Source: Pomphorhynchus laevis
Taxonomy: Eukaryota > Acanthocephala > Palaeacanthocephala > Echinorhynchida > Pomphorhynchidae
Direction: 5' to 3'
NCBI GenBank assembly: GCA_012934845.2
Contig: WNNJ02003518.1
Span: 62,001 to 126,000, forward strand
DNA: 64,000 nt
In this document: positions 33,421-46,607 of the stretch, piece after piece
Layout: every line of letters starts with the position of its first letter
Position numbering within the stretch: position 1 is the first letter of the stretch
Program-made: the position numbers and the translations under genes
The notes under the pieces: generated by a model
Database searches by the model: none
What the model saw: only the letters and a program-made list of their open reading frames with translations
What the model was told of the DNA's origin: nothing

Positions 33421-33544
33421 TAGTCAAAAAATATTCTAAAATAACACATCATAGCTTTATTTGTAAAAATGAATTTTAGTTTTGTGATATTTTTAGTTTT
33501 GAATAAAACTAAACGTCTCGCTAATTATTAAATGATTTCGATAA

Positions 33545-36130
33545 GTATTATCTTGCGTCTTCACTAGTCGAATCCGACCACCCCTCAACTCATCACCTTA
33601 TAAATTCTCTAATCATGGCGGCATTGTCGCATTTGCCCGTCACCAACCGCATCTTCACAAAATCACTCCTCCCTCTCAGTTTTTGATCTTTTGAATTGCT
33701 CACATGTCGTTCTTCTAGCCCGATCACTCTAGATCTCGTCATTATATACCGTCCTGGTTCATATGCTCCTACCTACTTATTTTTACCGAACTCGCTGAGC
33801 CTTTTTCCCACTGTACTCTGTCCTCCATTTCTTCACTTATTTTAGGCGACTTCAACATTCGCCTAGACCGCCCTTCTTCCACGGATTCCATCCAGTTCAT
33901 CAACATTCTATCCAACTACAATTACAAACTAATCTTCCACTGGCCCCACACATATCCTTGGCGGGCACTCGACATTATCGCTGTCCCGGATCATTTTGCT
34001 GCACTGCATACACCTCACTATCTATCTCCGATCCTGGTATATTCGATCACTTTCTCGTCACCCTTGATCTCATTTCAAATCACTCACCGCTTTACACACC
34101 TACTATCCTACGTCGCCCTTGGAGAAATCTTGACCTTCCCCTTCTCCGCTCCGCCTTACTTAAATCGTCTCTATCTTCTCACACAACAACATAATCTTCT
34201 CCTCACGATCTTGCCTTTCTTTTCGACTCTGAACTCACATTCATTCTCGATATGCTCTTGCCGTTCAAGCCACACCATCAGCGTCGCTGGCACCGTGCCC
34301 CATGGCTTGACATCAAATGCCTACTCTCAAAGCGTCGACTCCGTCATGCTTTTCGATTCTATCACGGGTTTCTCAATCCGTGACTCCGTGATTCCTATCT
34401 TGCTCTTCCCCGGTCTCATCTCCATGCACTACTTACCAAATGCAACTCCTTCTGGTAGCATAAAATCAACACTTCATTAAACTCCAAGTCTCTCTGGCAT
34501 ACTTTTAACTCGATCCGTTCTCGCTCCTCTTCGTCTTGCAACATCAATTAGCATGATTATTCGTCATTTATTCAGACCAAATTATCCATGTTGCTATCTC
34601 AAAACCCCGTCTCCATTCCATCTCACTGCTACGCGCCTTGCCTCATCATCCCGGAACTCTTTCATATTCTCCCTGTCTCATTTGCCGAAGTCTCCTATGT
34701 CATAACGTCCTTGCCTAACAAAACCTAGCCTGCCGATCACCGACCTACCTCCCCCATTCTTAAATTCATATGCTCATCGATATCCCCGTTTCTCACAACC
34801 TTGTTTAACTCGTCCATCCGAGGTCGTATCTTCCCTTCACACTGGAAACCCGCAATCGTTCGTCCCCTCCTTAAGAAACAATCGCTCGACCCCTCACTTA
34901 CTTCTAGCTATCGCCCCATTTCACTACTCCCTATTCTTTCTAAGTTCTTAGAACGCCTCATATTAATACAGATCAACGTTTATCTCTATTCATCCAATCT
35001 GTACCCTCCTTTCCAATCCGCTTTCCGCTCTAATCACTGCACAGAAATCGCCTGCATTAAAGTTTACAACGACTTACTCATTTCTCGAGACAAGGCTCTA
35101 TATAGTGTTCTCGTCTCCCTCGACCTCTCCTCCGCATTCGACATTGTTGACCACTCCGTCCTCCTTTCTCGCCTTCGTTATAATTACGGCTTTTCTTCCT
35201 CCTCCAAAGCATGGTTTGCCTCATATCTTTCCGACCGTTCCTTTCGCGTCTGTTCTAATTCATCATCCTCCCCTCCCATCCCTATCTTTTGCGGGGTCCC
35301 ACAAGGTTCTGTTCTAGGTCCCCTGCTTTTATCTCTTCTGCTTGGCGATCTCTCTACGCTTATCAAACCTTACTCCTTTAACGTCATGCAATAAGCCGAT
35401 GACATACTCATCTATGCTCATGCACCCGCACATCGCATACATGATATCGGCATTTCTGCCTCCAACTGTATTTCTTCTATCCACAAACGTCACTCCAATC
35501 TCCATCTCTTTCTAAACCCCGACAAGTCCAAAATAATGTGGATCCTCCACCGTAAACCAAACATATCTCCTCTCACTGTATTTTTTGCCATATCGATCAT
35601 CCCCATAGTCCACAATCTCACTTTCTTAGGAATCCATTTCGATGATCACCTTTCTCTTAAACCCTTCCTCCGTGATAAGGTCCGCTCGTCTAAGTATATT
35701 CTCCGTTACATCCGGCGTATCCGGCCCCTTATCAATTCCGTTCTTGTATTTATCTTCTTTCAACGCTTCTTTTTTCTAAAATCGATTACTGCCTTAGCCT
35801 TTTCGCCAAACTCCGCCTTCTTCTCGTAACTTTTCGTCTCATCGCTGACGGCTCCCCATCGTTCCTCAACCTTCCTTTCTTAGACGACACTCGCCCCACC
35901 TCGCTATCGCTGCGTTCCCGTAATTCCCTCTTACTCTACTTTCCCAATTACTCTAACAACTACGGTCTCCGATCCTTCCTCGTCGCCGCCTCACTCGCCT
36001 GGAATCAACTCCCTCTCGAAATCCGCCGCGCTCCCTTTTTTATCGCATTCAAACACCTTCTCGACACATGACACCTTCTCGACACATGATTTACATTTTT
36101 GTTTTGTTGTGGTCATGTAAGCGTGCGCTG
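33545..36130 (+). mobile_element. L2/CR1-type LINE
   Basis: Non-LTR retrotransposon with an APE-type endonuclease (GDFNIRLDR at about 33845; SDPGIFDHFLVTLDL at about 34030) and reverse transcriptase (34801-35800), richer in G+C than its surroundings. There are numerous frame breaks. The 3' end lies near the word GGCACGCATTTGCC at 36135. The same family occurs on the minus strand at 40165-43760. Confidence 0.85.
34801..35829 (+). pseudogene. Reverse transcriptase of the L2-type LINE
   Basis: 197 open codons from 34801, then further pieces. Words: GRIFPSHWKPAIVRPLLKK, YRPISLLPILSKFLERLI, VSLDLSSAFDIVDHSVLLSR (motif 3), FCGVPQGSVLGPLLLSLL (motif 4/5), then after a stop ADDILIYAHA (YADD region). 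This order and the SWYADD-type spacing are typical of CR1/L2 elements. Catalytic residues are conserved, the frame is not. Confidence 0.85.
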
Positions 36131-36684
36131 GCACGCATTTGCCACGTTAAAAAATATTTTTTAATGTGAGAAAACAAGTTATAGATTGCCTTGATACAAC
36201 ACAAGACGCCCAAGAAGTTTAAAAAATCTTAGTTTATGATTTTGGATATGCCATTAGCAAAAAATATTAACCCAATATGATCCAGGTACATTAAATGTAG
36301 CGTAAATCGTATCTTCCATTGACATGCCTTAATACCGTATCAGAGTACGTATTGATTTCTTCCGGATACACTTAAATTAAATTAAGTTCAATCAGGTATT
36401 CCAATTAATCTACATGTTGAAACACAATAATAATATTGAAATGTAAGGGAAGCAGTTGCTAATTGTTCAATATAAATGACAAATTAATTGTTGACATGAT
36501 TTAGCGATATATTGTTAACTTCTAATATTTGCACTTGAAAATTTTTTAAGATCCAGCGTTTTATTTACGATGATTGCCAGCAATTGGTAATTATTAAGGC
36601 TAGATGCAGTCCCTTATCTTATAATTAGATCAGCTAAATGAGTTTATGTATTTTATACTATCAAAATAATTATAATTGAATAGA
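36131..36684. other. Unassigned stretch
   Basis: A+T-rich DNA without recognised genes. A short segment at 36615-36665 resembles the Naiad-like 3' end (AGATCAGCTAAATGAGT). Confidence 0.4.
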
Positions 36685-36945
36685 CATAAGACAATTTACG
36701 GCAGACGTAGCGAGATTGGGGATACAGATGTGATGCTTTTAGAATGAATCATTGCTAGTAGAATCAGGGATCATTTGGATCGTAATCACATATTGGTTGA
36801 ATCTCAACATGGTTTCAGGATCGGACGTTTATGCCTTACTAACCTACTAACTGCGCGTGAAAGATGGGCTGATGCTATGGGGGCTGGGTTTATGTTCATA
36901 CAGTATTCCTTGAATTTTCGAAGGCTTTTGGTAAGGTAACATGCT
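36685..36945 (+). pseudogene. CR1-type reverse transcriptase fragment
   Basis: Frame: RIRDHLDRNHILVESQHGF followed by CLTNLLTARERWADAM. It matches the LINE at 44870-49165 (QYSFMQHGFRKERYCLTNLL), covering only RT motifs 2a to 3. Confidence 0.75.
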
Positions 36946-37559
36946 TTCTCAATATAGGAACGTGCTTAATCTCTTGTTAGGGCTAAAAGTTTCGTAAAGA
37001 CAAATTGAATTTAGAAAGATTGTTTTTGAGACACCACTGGAAATAACTGACAGGTATCAAGGTAATCTACGACTAATATCCTACAAATCTGGAGTAATTA
37101 ACGAAAAGAATATAAATGCAACCAATTTTAAAGGAATCGTAAAGTAAGATAGCTACAGATATCCAACTTCTGATTTTTTTAGATAAATGATTTAAGTCAA
37201 ATACTAATCAAGGATCAAACAAACTCTAACGTACCTACAACTTGAATGAGAATTAAATTTTGCTTTAGCAACTTATCATGTATTTTAAGAGAAATGTGAG
37301 CTTGATATATTACAAAAATTACATGATTTATCTTGTGTCAAATTGTTGTCATGTTAAAACCTCCAATATTTGATGAATGTAGTCAAATAAATTCTGAAAA
37401 AATCAGTTTTATTTGTGAATATTACATTTAGTTTTGTGATATTTTTAGTTTCTAACACAAATAAAGATCTTGCTATCCATAAATTATGTACATACTGCTT
37501 TGGGCGTCCAATTATAAGCAATTGAAATACCGCGACAGAACGATTCTCACAGTACTAAC
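36946..37559. other. Unassigned stretch
   Basis: No gene or element recognised; A+T-rich. Confidence 0.4.
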
Positions 37560-39451
37560 ATGATCAATTATTCAATCTACTTAAATCAAAATCATCGTTC
37601 ACAAGCAGTACTGACGATTATTTTCGATATATTTATAACTGGTCGTTGGATTAATGTAGCACTCCGCAAAGCCAGGAACGACTATCTTATTCACAAACCA
37701 CCGTCCCACACCTTTCATTGCACAACAACTAATTATCTCCTCGACATATTACTGCTTCGTAAGATGCGGTTGTTAGAACCTATTTGTACTGAGCAGTCGC
37801 GCCAAAAACAGACCATCTCTCATGACCTAATTCGTTGGCGGATAGAGGAAGATACGTTGCTTAGAAGGAGGTTTCACTTTGATCCCATCAGAGTGGCTTT
37901 CTTTCAGGCGGCTATCCAACTTTTCCCCAGAATTAGTAATGAAAGTTTGACCGAATTTAATTCCTACCTCTCATCGCAAGCTACCGCGTTTCTTTCGACT
38001 ACCTATAAAGGTCGTATTTACAATCCCACTCAAACAAAACTCAAGGTTCTGGCTAAAATGCTACACCTTCCCAATGTCTCTATTTCCGCCAGGCAGGCCC
38101 TCTTGAATGAATACTGGAGCACTAGATATAGGTTCCAGCTGAGCAGGGATAGGGCGAGCATTGCTCACCTTAACCCTTCTCAGTCTTCCTTTTGGAAGAT
38201 ATTCAAGAAGGAGAAGTTTGTCTGTTGGAAGGATAGAGCTTTAGGCTGGATTGGTAGTATATGCATTGATAATGTTTTGAAGGAGTCACTATCCCTACAT
38301 AATTATGGAGCCACTCAATCACCCCAACCAATCCCGCCTTGGGGTGACTTCAGGAACAGGGACTTATCTGTTACAGATATCCTTAACTCCTGGGGGCCAC
38401 TTCCGGGCACCTCTAAATCCGTCGCTCCAATATCTTCTTGAGTCTGTCAGCTTTTGACAGCCGATCAAAGAAGAGAAGTGGCCGTCACAATGCTTTTAGC
38501 CTCACCATCCGATGTAGCCGGCATCAATATTAGTCGTAGAATTTTTTTACCAAAGCGTAGTCCGATTTCATGTCCTAAAGATCTGCGTCACATTTTAATT
38601 CAAAACTCCCTCATCTCCACCTACGAAAAAGCGCTTGCGCGTAGAATCCGCGACCATTTAAGTAGGCGTAATTTGATCCCACCGAGTTTTCATGGTTTTG
38701 TCAAAGGACGCTCGGTTTATTCAGCAGTTGGTGAAGTGCATCAGTTTTGTAGGGATAATAGCCATTAACTAGCCGTGGCTGTTTTCCTTGACTTTTCTGC
38801 CGCATTTGACAATATTTCCATTCCCTGTGTTATCTCATCTCTCAGGTCCCTCGGGTTGCCTGCGAGAATTGTTAACAGGGTGGGATATTATTGTATACCA
38901 AGCGGTTCTACTATGAAGACGACCCTGATGCGCGTCAGTTCTACCCTATTACGGGTGTGCCTCAAGGATCCCCACTTTCTCCTATCTTATATCTTGCTGC
39001 CTCCATTGTACTATTCAAGAATTTTAAACGTGATCAACATCTAGTGGTATACGCTGATGATACCACGGCCCTGTTCTCTGGACGCAGGTGCAAATATGTC
39101 GCCTCGGACATCAGCCGTTTCTTTTTAAGATTAACAGACCAGCTGACCCCATCCAATCTTATTTTAAATTCATCCTAATTGCAGGTAGTTGTCTTTCACG
39201 GCACCCCTGCGAAAAAGAAAAAATTAAAGAGACTAGCACTCTCAGCTCTACCTTCCATATTGACTAATAAACCACTCTCTACCTTCACAAGTCGAGTAAA
39301 ATACCTGAGGTTCACTGTTACGGTGAACTGGTCGGCGAAAGCTGACCTGGATAGACTTAAACGTATCCTGAAAAAAGCTAAATGGGGACTGAAACGGGCT
39401 CAGCATATGTCGTTGAATGGGAAAACCCAAGTGCGCCTCTGGGGTATTTGA
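37560..39451 (+). pseudogene. ORF2 of I/Jockey-type LINE copy 2
   Basis: Linker words HDLIRWRIEEDTLLRRRF and KLKVLAKMLHLPNV, then LTADQRREVAVTMLLAS, RNLIPPSFHGFVKGRSVYSA, AVFLDFSAAFDNISIP (motif 3), ITGVPQGSPLSPILYLAAS (motif 4/5) and LVVYADDTTALFSG, with intact YADD unlike copy 1. Stops at about 38440 and 38766 and a shift near 38890 interrupt the frame. Confidence 0.85.
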
Positions 39452-39660
39452 AATATCTCGGGATTAGTCTTCTTTTCGAGAGGACGTCCTCCAGAGCAAA
39501 GACTAAGGTTTCTCAAGCTCCTCATCTCGCGATTACCGAGCATAGTCCGCCTCGATTGGACTCTTCGGGAAGTGATAGACCCCGGATGGTTTAGTCGAAG
39601 AGCGGCGTGTTGGATTGGCTGGAGGGATCAGACCCCGCTGGACCTGAGGCCGTGATATCA
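37600..39660 (+). mobile_element. I/Jockey-type LINE, copy 2 (5'-truncated)
   Basis: Same family as the LINE in WTAP intron 2, here on the plus strand and starting within ORF2 after the endonuclease. A long linker (37644-38441, 266 codons) precedes the reverse transcriptase. The 3' end near GGACCTGAGGCCGTGA matches the end of copy 1 at 20765. Truncation at the 5' side is the usual outcome of target-primed reverse transcription. Confidence 0.85.
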
Positions 39661-39965
39661 TTATGAAGACGAAAATTCTGTTATGAGTTGTCTTATCTGA
39701 ACTGCAGTTGTTTTTTCTAATGTTTCTATTCGTATTTTTTAGTGGTTGTTAGTTATTTTTTAAGAAATTCCTTATTATTATATTTTTACAAAATCAGCCC
39801 ACTCGAGTTACTATATACATATACAAGCACACTAATAGATAAAAAAAGTTAATAGCATGATGACTAAAATCAGTGGGACTGAGAAAATTGCTCTTATAAA
39901 TGAGGTTCTTCGACTAGTGATATAGTGCAAATATTATAATTACAACGGCAACTTATTATTTAAGA
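39661..39965. other. Unassigned stretch
   Basis: No feature recognised. Confidence 0.4.
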
Positions 39966-40165
39966 AAAATGAAACGACTATGAGGATACCGTGCGCTCCT
40001 ACATTTGCTGGTTTGCACGTACGAGTATAATAAGTAGATATATTAAAGACAATCCAAACCAAGAAATCAAGCGCTTGGAGAAGTTATGTCGATGATATCT
40101 TGCTAGTTAACGACCATGGATATGATGAACTTACCCTATTCTTGAGTAATAATAATTTATTTAAA
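39966..40165 (+). pseudogene. Penelope reverse transcriptase fragment
   Basis: In adjacent frames: MRIPCAPTFAGLHV (equivalent of GTPCAPTYANIFM, motif 5) and WRSYVDDILLVNDHGYDELT (catalytic YxDD box). A short 5' and 3' truncated remnant joined directly to the 3' end of the L2-type LINE. Confidence 0.65.
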
Positions 40166-40879
40166 ATTGCAAATGCGTGCTACATGTTCACTTACAAGTC
40201 TACCAACTAACAAAAAAACAGCGAAAGTCAGATAAATTAGTTAAAGTGTTTAAATGTGATCGGATTTGGCGTTTGAAGCACGGCATTGATGTTGATTGGC
40301 ATATATGAATGGGCAGATGATTCCACGAGAGAGGAGCAGCCACAACGAAGAAGCGGAAGCCAAAAGAGGTAGAGTAGTTTAGGATATGTAAAAGAAGGGA
40401 ATTACGGGAACGCAAAAAAAAGTAAACAAGACGAGAATTGTCGAGAAAAAGAAGGTGGAGAAATTAAGGGGTATGAAAAGTTACAAGGGGGAAAGCAATG
40501 AGAAGAAGACAAATTTGAACACGAGAATAAATGGTAGGCAAATCGAGAGAGCAAGATGATGGGATACAGAGGAGAATTCATACGGCTGCGTTGACGATGC
40601 GTTGAATTGGAAGAGTGCATTTAGGTGAGTTGAAAAATAGACTACGACAGTAATCAATTTGTGAGAAAATTAGAGATATGAGCGTCATACAAGGGAAATC
40701 GATCAACGTACGAATTTGAATAGGGTTGTTAAGAACCAAGGTATATCAGCGTACTTTATCTTTACTTAAAGTTTAGAGTGAAAATCAGTTGTCAAAATGG
40801 AAGCCTAAGCAAACGAGATTGTCAACGATAGGAAGAATTGTAGAATTTAATGATACAGAGGGAGGTTCTACGCTGAAAC

Positions 40880-41650
40880 GTGGAGGAAGGATCCACATTA
40901 TTTTTTATTTATTAGGATTCAGAGGAAGACGAAGAGAAGAAATATGATTGAAAATTGAGGCAAGACAGTTAAAAGCAGAGACAAAAAGATCATGAATACA
41001 ATAAGCAAGTGCGTGAGCATAGATGATAATGTCATCAGCATATTGCATAACATGGAAATTAAATGTATGAGCGATATAAAACAAATCACCGAGAAGAGAG
41101 AAATGGCCTAATACGAGGCCTAATACAGGACCATGTGGAACACCGGACGGATGGACGAAGGATGGGAGAGAGAAGAGTTAGAATAGACGCGAAATGTACG
41201 GTTTGATAGACATGAAGAAAACCAAACTCAAGTGTGTAAGGAAAAGTCATAATCATGACGAAGACGATGGAGAAGAATCGAGTGATCGACGATGTCGAAA
41301 GCAGACGATAGATCAAGAGAAACTATGACACTACATAATTTTTGATCGTGCGAGATGAGTAAGTCGTTATAAACTTTAAGACAGGCAATTTCAGTAGAGA
41401 AATTAGAAAGAAAAGCAGCTTGGAAAGGAGGAAAAAGTTAGAGAAAAATAGATATGCATTAACTTGCTCGAAAATAAGACGCTCAAAGAGTTTAGAGAGG
41501 GTTGGGGAAGTGAGATAGGACAGTACAGAGATGGTAGTGAAGGCTAGAGGGATTGCGTTTTAATAAGAGGGCGAACAGTGGCGCATTTCCGGTTGGAATG
41601 AAATGTGCGGTTGCGGATTGACAAGTTGAACAAAGTTGTTATGAAGGGTG
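40880..41650 (-). pseudogene. Reverse transcriptase of the longer L2-type LINE
   Basis: SGVPHGPVLGLVLG (motif 4/5, degenerate GVPQGSVLGP), MQYADDIIIYAHALAYCIHD (intact YADD) and LNPNKXKIMWILPPRF. The last part matches LNPDKSKIMWIL in the sister copy. Frame interrupted many times. Confidence 0.8.
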
Positions 41651-42958
41651 ATAGAGATGAGTAGATATTTCAAAGCAAGTGAGTGGTAATTGGGTCAGAA
41701 TGAGAGGTTTTATTAGGTAATGACAGACTAACCGAAGAAACTTCGTCTGACGAAACGGGAAGAAAGTGAAATAACTCTGGGAATTAAGTATTTAAAGAGA
41801 TGAGAGGATACAGGGGGCATACGGAAATTAAATTAGATAGCTTAGATTGCAGATAAGAGGAAAATACATCAGGATTTAGGTTGCAAGGGGTAGATGATCG
41901 TGAAGGAATTGAGTTTAAGATTTTCCAATTAGATTTAGAGTTGGAAGAGGGCTCGAGTTGATTTCGCCAAAAGAGAGTACGTATAGTTCTCATAAGTGTG
42001 AAATGGGAACGGCGGAGAGAAAGATAGGAAGCACGAAGATTTCGAGTGAGGTTGCAGAACGTTTAAGAAAGCGATCAAACACACGAAAAGAGTGACGGAG
42101 CCGATGCTTAGAAAGACTACAGTCAGAATCGAACCAGGGAGCATGGCGCAATCACTGAAAACGTCGTGGTCGAAGAGGTAGAAGGTTATTAAGGATGTTC
42201 GTAAGTTCAGAATCAAACATAATTAAGAGATCATTGGGAGAGAGATAGCTAAGATGAAGTGAAAAGAGTCAAGAATTGAGTAAGGCTGTACAGAGAATAG
42301 GGTTATCGAGAAGTTTCCAGGGTCGACTTGGTGTGGATAATGGTGGAAGCGAAGAAGAAGGATGTGGACGAGTAAAAGTAAGAGTAACAAGGAAATGATC
42401 GGTCACTCCAGGATCAGTAATTGACAAGGGGGTATAGTCATTGAAGCAGTTAGGAACAGCAATGATGTCGAAAACACCGCCGAGAATATGAGTTGGACTT
42501 GTTGAAAGTAATTTATAGTTAAAATAAGAAAAAAGTTAAAGTGATAGAGTTAGAGTCAGCCGGGTGATCAAGACGAATGTTAAAGTCACCGAGGACAAAA
42601 GAAGGAATATAAGACAATGAAGAGTGACACATAAGATCCGCAAGGTCGTTAAAGAACATACGTGAGGGGGCAACTGAACCTAAACGGTATACAATCACAA
42701 GTTCCAGAGGGATAAGAGTTGATAATCTAATATGAGTAATTCGAACGAAGTGTAACGGATGTTAACATTAATTTTAAGTATAAACATTGGATGACGAGCA
42801 ATGGCAACAATATCGCCATGGTTAGAAGCAGTAGATGTATGAAAGACAATTGGACGAGCCGATTCAACTACAGAACAACCAGAGCGACATAGACGACGAA
42901 TATCACGATCGTGGGAGTCAGAGTGTCAGGATTCGGTAATGCAGAGAATATCGATAGA

Positions 42959-43756
42959 TTATTGATCGAAGATATCAAGGAGCATATCAGCTTTATGAAG
43001 AATAAAGCGAGTGTTAAAAAGACTAAGACGAAAAGTATGCTCAGGAGCGAAATCGACTAGCGAAGAATACAAGGGAGAGACGGGACGCCATCGGATTTTC
43101 GGCCTTGTGTGTACAACGTTAAAATTTCCGTTGATTTGGCGTATTGATAAGGATGACTCACCGTTTGTTTCACGTCGATGTTTCTCAATGCGAGCGTAAT
43201 TGAGCTGGGCAGTATCAGAAAGGGAGTGGTCAGGAAAGATACGACAAGTAGACGAAGTGGTAAGAAGTTTAAAACGTTGGGAGAGTACTAAGGATGCATG
43301 TGAACTATTTCGGAAAACTATTTTTAGGAGTGCAGGACTGGGATGATTGAATTTAGTGGATTTCTTTAAACGGATAAAAAATACAGGAGCGATATTATTG
43401 GAAAGGGATGGATTATCATTTGTGGAGAAGTAGATTTGGGTTAGATATGATAATACATTGATCGCGTGAAGGAGAACGATTACGTTGAAGTGGTGGACGG
43501 ACAGAGCTGGTAGGAGTAGAGGCATAAGAGCAGGTAGAAGTGGGAATGACAGGGGTGCTAGATGGAGAATTAAGATAAGTCGGAAAATGTGTGACAGAAG
43601 TGAAGTGTTGAATCGGTTGATCGGATATGTTACTGGAGATAATTTTGACGGAAGGTTGGAAATTATTGAGAAGTGATAGTAAATATATTGATAGCAAATA
43701 TAATTATAATTAGTATAATTGATAGTAAATAGTGATAGTAATACTAAATACAGCAT
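42959..43756 (-). pseudogene. N-terminal region of the longer L2-type LINE
   Basis: A 265-codon open frame with Ser/Leu/His-rich composition and no clear domain. Its end (RPKIRWRPVSPLYSS, then FNTRFILHKADMLLDIF) is the usual start of the APE-type endonuclease, where the element lists learned facts of the form N-T-R. It probably joins ORF1-like sequence to the ORF2 start. Confidence 0.5.
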
Positions 43757-43760
43757 TCAT

Positions 43761-44467
43761 AATCTGCTAACTTAGGAGGCTTTGGTTGAGTCGTCTTAGT
43801 GACATTATCTTCATGATCCACTAAAACTCCTTTTTATATGTGCACAATCTCCAGATTACATATCTATCTATTCATATTACATCGTAAAATGTCAAGTAAA
43901 ATATCGCAAATTTCTCCGTATGTTATTCCGATTTGGAATAGTTTAGCGGCAAAAGTTGCGAAGCAAGTTTCCAAACGTGTATTCACGATAACTCTAAAAT
44001 GAGTAGACAATCTCTAGTTCATTTTTTATTTCTTTTTTACTTATTGTCTATAATTTGTGACGGTATTTTGATCCATGTTTGCTGACATTTTTATAATTAC
44101 TATAACTTTTATACATCCACAGAAAATAGTTTGAAGTATTAAATAAGTCATTTATTCAATATGTAGTTACGAATCACAAAGAACAATTTATTAAACACTA
44201 GGAGATATTTTAAAAAGAGACCATGGTTTATAGTCACATTTTGATAATAAATTGATATTTGACAATTAATAATAACGTATGTTTCGTCCTAAAGTTTATC
44301 CTAATGTCATTATTATTTTACCAGACGTAATTTTTATCCATGTGAATATAATTTATTTCTAAACTGTTGAAGTAATTATAGCAACAATAAACTACTTATC
44401 AATTTAAAAGAAAACCTGATTTTTAACGGTTTTTGTAAATTATAATTTGAAAACCTACCTAAAGATA
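43761..44467. other. Unassigned A+T-rich stretch
   Basis: No gene or element recognised. Confidence 0.5.
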
Positions 44468-44712
44468 CTTACAACACCTCACGACAACCTCACGACAACC
44501 TCACGACAACCTCACGACAACCTCACGACAACCTCACGACAACCTCACGACAACCTCACGACAACCTCACGACAACCTCACGACAACCTCACTACAATCT
44601 CACGACAACCTCACTACAATCTCACGACAACCTCACGACAACCTTACGATAAAATTACAATAATCTTACGACAACCTTACGATAAAATTACGGTAATCTT
44701 ACGACAACCGTA
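44468..44712 (+). repeat. 11-bp minisatellite, unit CTCACGACAAC
   Basis: About 13 near-perfect units to 44600, then diverging units (TCACTACAATC, TTACGATAAAA). The plus frame is open and reads repeats of Thr-Thr-Ser-Arg-Gln-Pro-His-Asp-Asn-Leu. It is not credible as a gene. Confidence 0.9.
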
Positions 44713-44869
44713 CTGCTGTGAAACTTGACAGTTTTGACGGCTATTCCATAATACGATAGAATTGCTTGACTAGTTACCGAAATTATCTGACAATTAATCA
44801 AACCTACTTTACACAAACTTTCGCGTACGAGTTACTTTAGGACGAGAAGTACGAAACATAAAGTACATA
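44713..44869. other. Spacer before the CR1-like LINE
   Basis: No feature seen; the LINE 5' end is placed near 44870 because ORF1 begins at 44894. Confidence 0.4.
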
Positions 44870-44893
44870 ACATACAATCATTGGACATCCATA

Positions 44894-46208
44894 ATGAAGC
44901 CGACAATGACGAAAATAACGGTGACAAACAAGCGCAATCGCAGAAAGCAGCGTGTCCCTGACCAAACAGTGCAATATTCTGAAAAACAGGTGGCTTGCGA
45001 TCAAAAAGATTGTCAATGCTGGAGCATCCTTGTTCACCCTATTGAATATCAGGCAGTGAATAGTGGCAATTTCACGTGTGGACTCGACGCAACATATCAA
45101 ATAACTGAACTCCGAGCACAAATTAATGATCTCATAAATCAGATCACAAAGTTGATCTCATCCTTTTCTTCAAAACCTCACCAATCGAATCACTCGGCAT
45201 TGAATAAATCTGCCTTTCCGCAGAAGATACTTTATGTACACCTATAAATTGGTCGAGAGATACTAGCGAACAGGCCGGTCGATTCGCATCCGGACAATAG
45301 GCAGTAAGCACTCACGCATGTGCGGTACATTGACCGAAGAGGTTCACCAGAGCATCCCCAGCAATAGCCCCGCAGGCCAACAATTGACCTTCCCAGGTGT
45401 CAAAGAATTCAGTGATGGGATTCGCCCTTGCCGCTTACGATCTCCGTGAAAACCAAAGCTCATCCCGCTTATTCTCTGGATACTCGTTTAGTCCAAAACG
45501 AGAAACTGCGTGATCAATCCGAATCGATTGATGGTTCTACTGCCAGTTTCTCAAATAGCACGTGTTCCATAGAACCGGACTCACAATCAACTGTAAAAAC
45601 GTCTGGAAATCAAGTAGTGGAGACGAGTCGTGAGTTGGTTGCACTTGCTGTTGTTTATGGTCACAAAGTGTCTGGAGATTTGATGGCAAACAGTTGCAAT
45701 GATCGGGAAGAGCAAAGTTCATCGCATATTCGTAATCCTCACAATTTTAGTTCAAGTCACATTATGACTGGTAAACCAAAAAAAGCAAATCAATCGGGTT
45801 AGGCGCGTAGCACCTCGCGAAATCGATGCATATTCCTTCAGAATGTGCCTGAGGCTCCATCATTATACACCACGCAGAGAAAAATGGACGCGGATTTAGA
45901 CCATGTACATTCCGTACATTCCCGATGTTGTTAAAGGTAGTATTTGAAACTAATGAACATGCTGGATCGTGATGTCTGTTTCGAACAAATTGCGTGGTGA
46001 TAAAGTTCGTATCCGTCCTGATTATTCGATGGAGGAAATAAGCATGATGAGGGAAGCTAGGATTGAGTTGAATCGTCGCATTTTGGAGGGAGAAGATAAA
46101 CTAGTTATTCGGGATTTTCGAGTTGTCCGGAAAAGGCCGTTTGTGCGTTGGCGTCCACTCGTAACGAGGGCGATCTCATTTGCTTCGTTGTTTGATTACG
46201 AATGCTGA
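44894..46208 (+). pseudogene. ORF1 of the CR1-type LINE
   Basis: First piece (44894-45247): a basic start (KRNRRKQRVPDQ), a Cys pair (CDQKDCQC) and a coiled-coil-like TYQITELRAQINDLINQITK. Last piece (45969-46208): SNKLRGDKVRIRPDYSMEE and REARIELNRRILEGEDKLVI, the conserved end of CR1/Jockey ORF1 proteins. ORF1 binds element RNA. The frame is lost between the pieces. Confidence 0.65.
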
Positions 46209-46607
46209 TGTGCATTCTCGGGGTTGCACCTTTCAACGTGCTCCTAGCATTGGCTACACTAATATTCGTAGTTTAATTTCGAATCTTGATGACGTTAGAT
46301 TTTGGACGCATTCTATGCATATAGACGTGCTTGGCTATTTCTGAGACGTGGTTACACGATGCCATTCTTAATAACGTAGTATCTATTCCAGGTTATCAAT
46401 TATTACCTTCAGATAGATGCCTTCTAAGAGGGGTGGTGGAGTAGCACTTTATGTTCAGGATAGGAACGTTATTAGCAATATAGTATATACTCAAATAGAG
46501 AAGGAACTTGTGAGTGCTTAATAGTAAATATTGTTATATATAGCCTCCACGTTTTATTAGGTGTTCTTTATCGAATACCCAAATCAGCCATTTTAGATGA
46601 TGAGCTG

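Larger units (their letters stand above)
40165..43760 (-). mobile_element. L2/CR1-type LINE, longer copy
   Basis: Minus-strand member of the family at 33545-36130. In order: an N-terminal region (43756-42959), an endonuclease with ITESW-like and VLGDFNIRL words (42950-42560), a linker (42216-41784), reverse transcriptase (about 41650-40880) and the C-terminal domain (40620-40200, WNHLPIHICQSTSMPCFKRQ). The plus strand looks purine-rich because the coding strand is pyrimidine-rich. It has many interruptions. Confidence 0.8.

Noticed and set aside
44447-44728. Open frame of Gln-Pro-His-Asp-Asn-Leu repeats
   Set aside because: It is an 11-bp minisatellite read in rotating frames, with no start context or conserved relatives that I know of.
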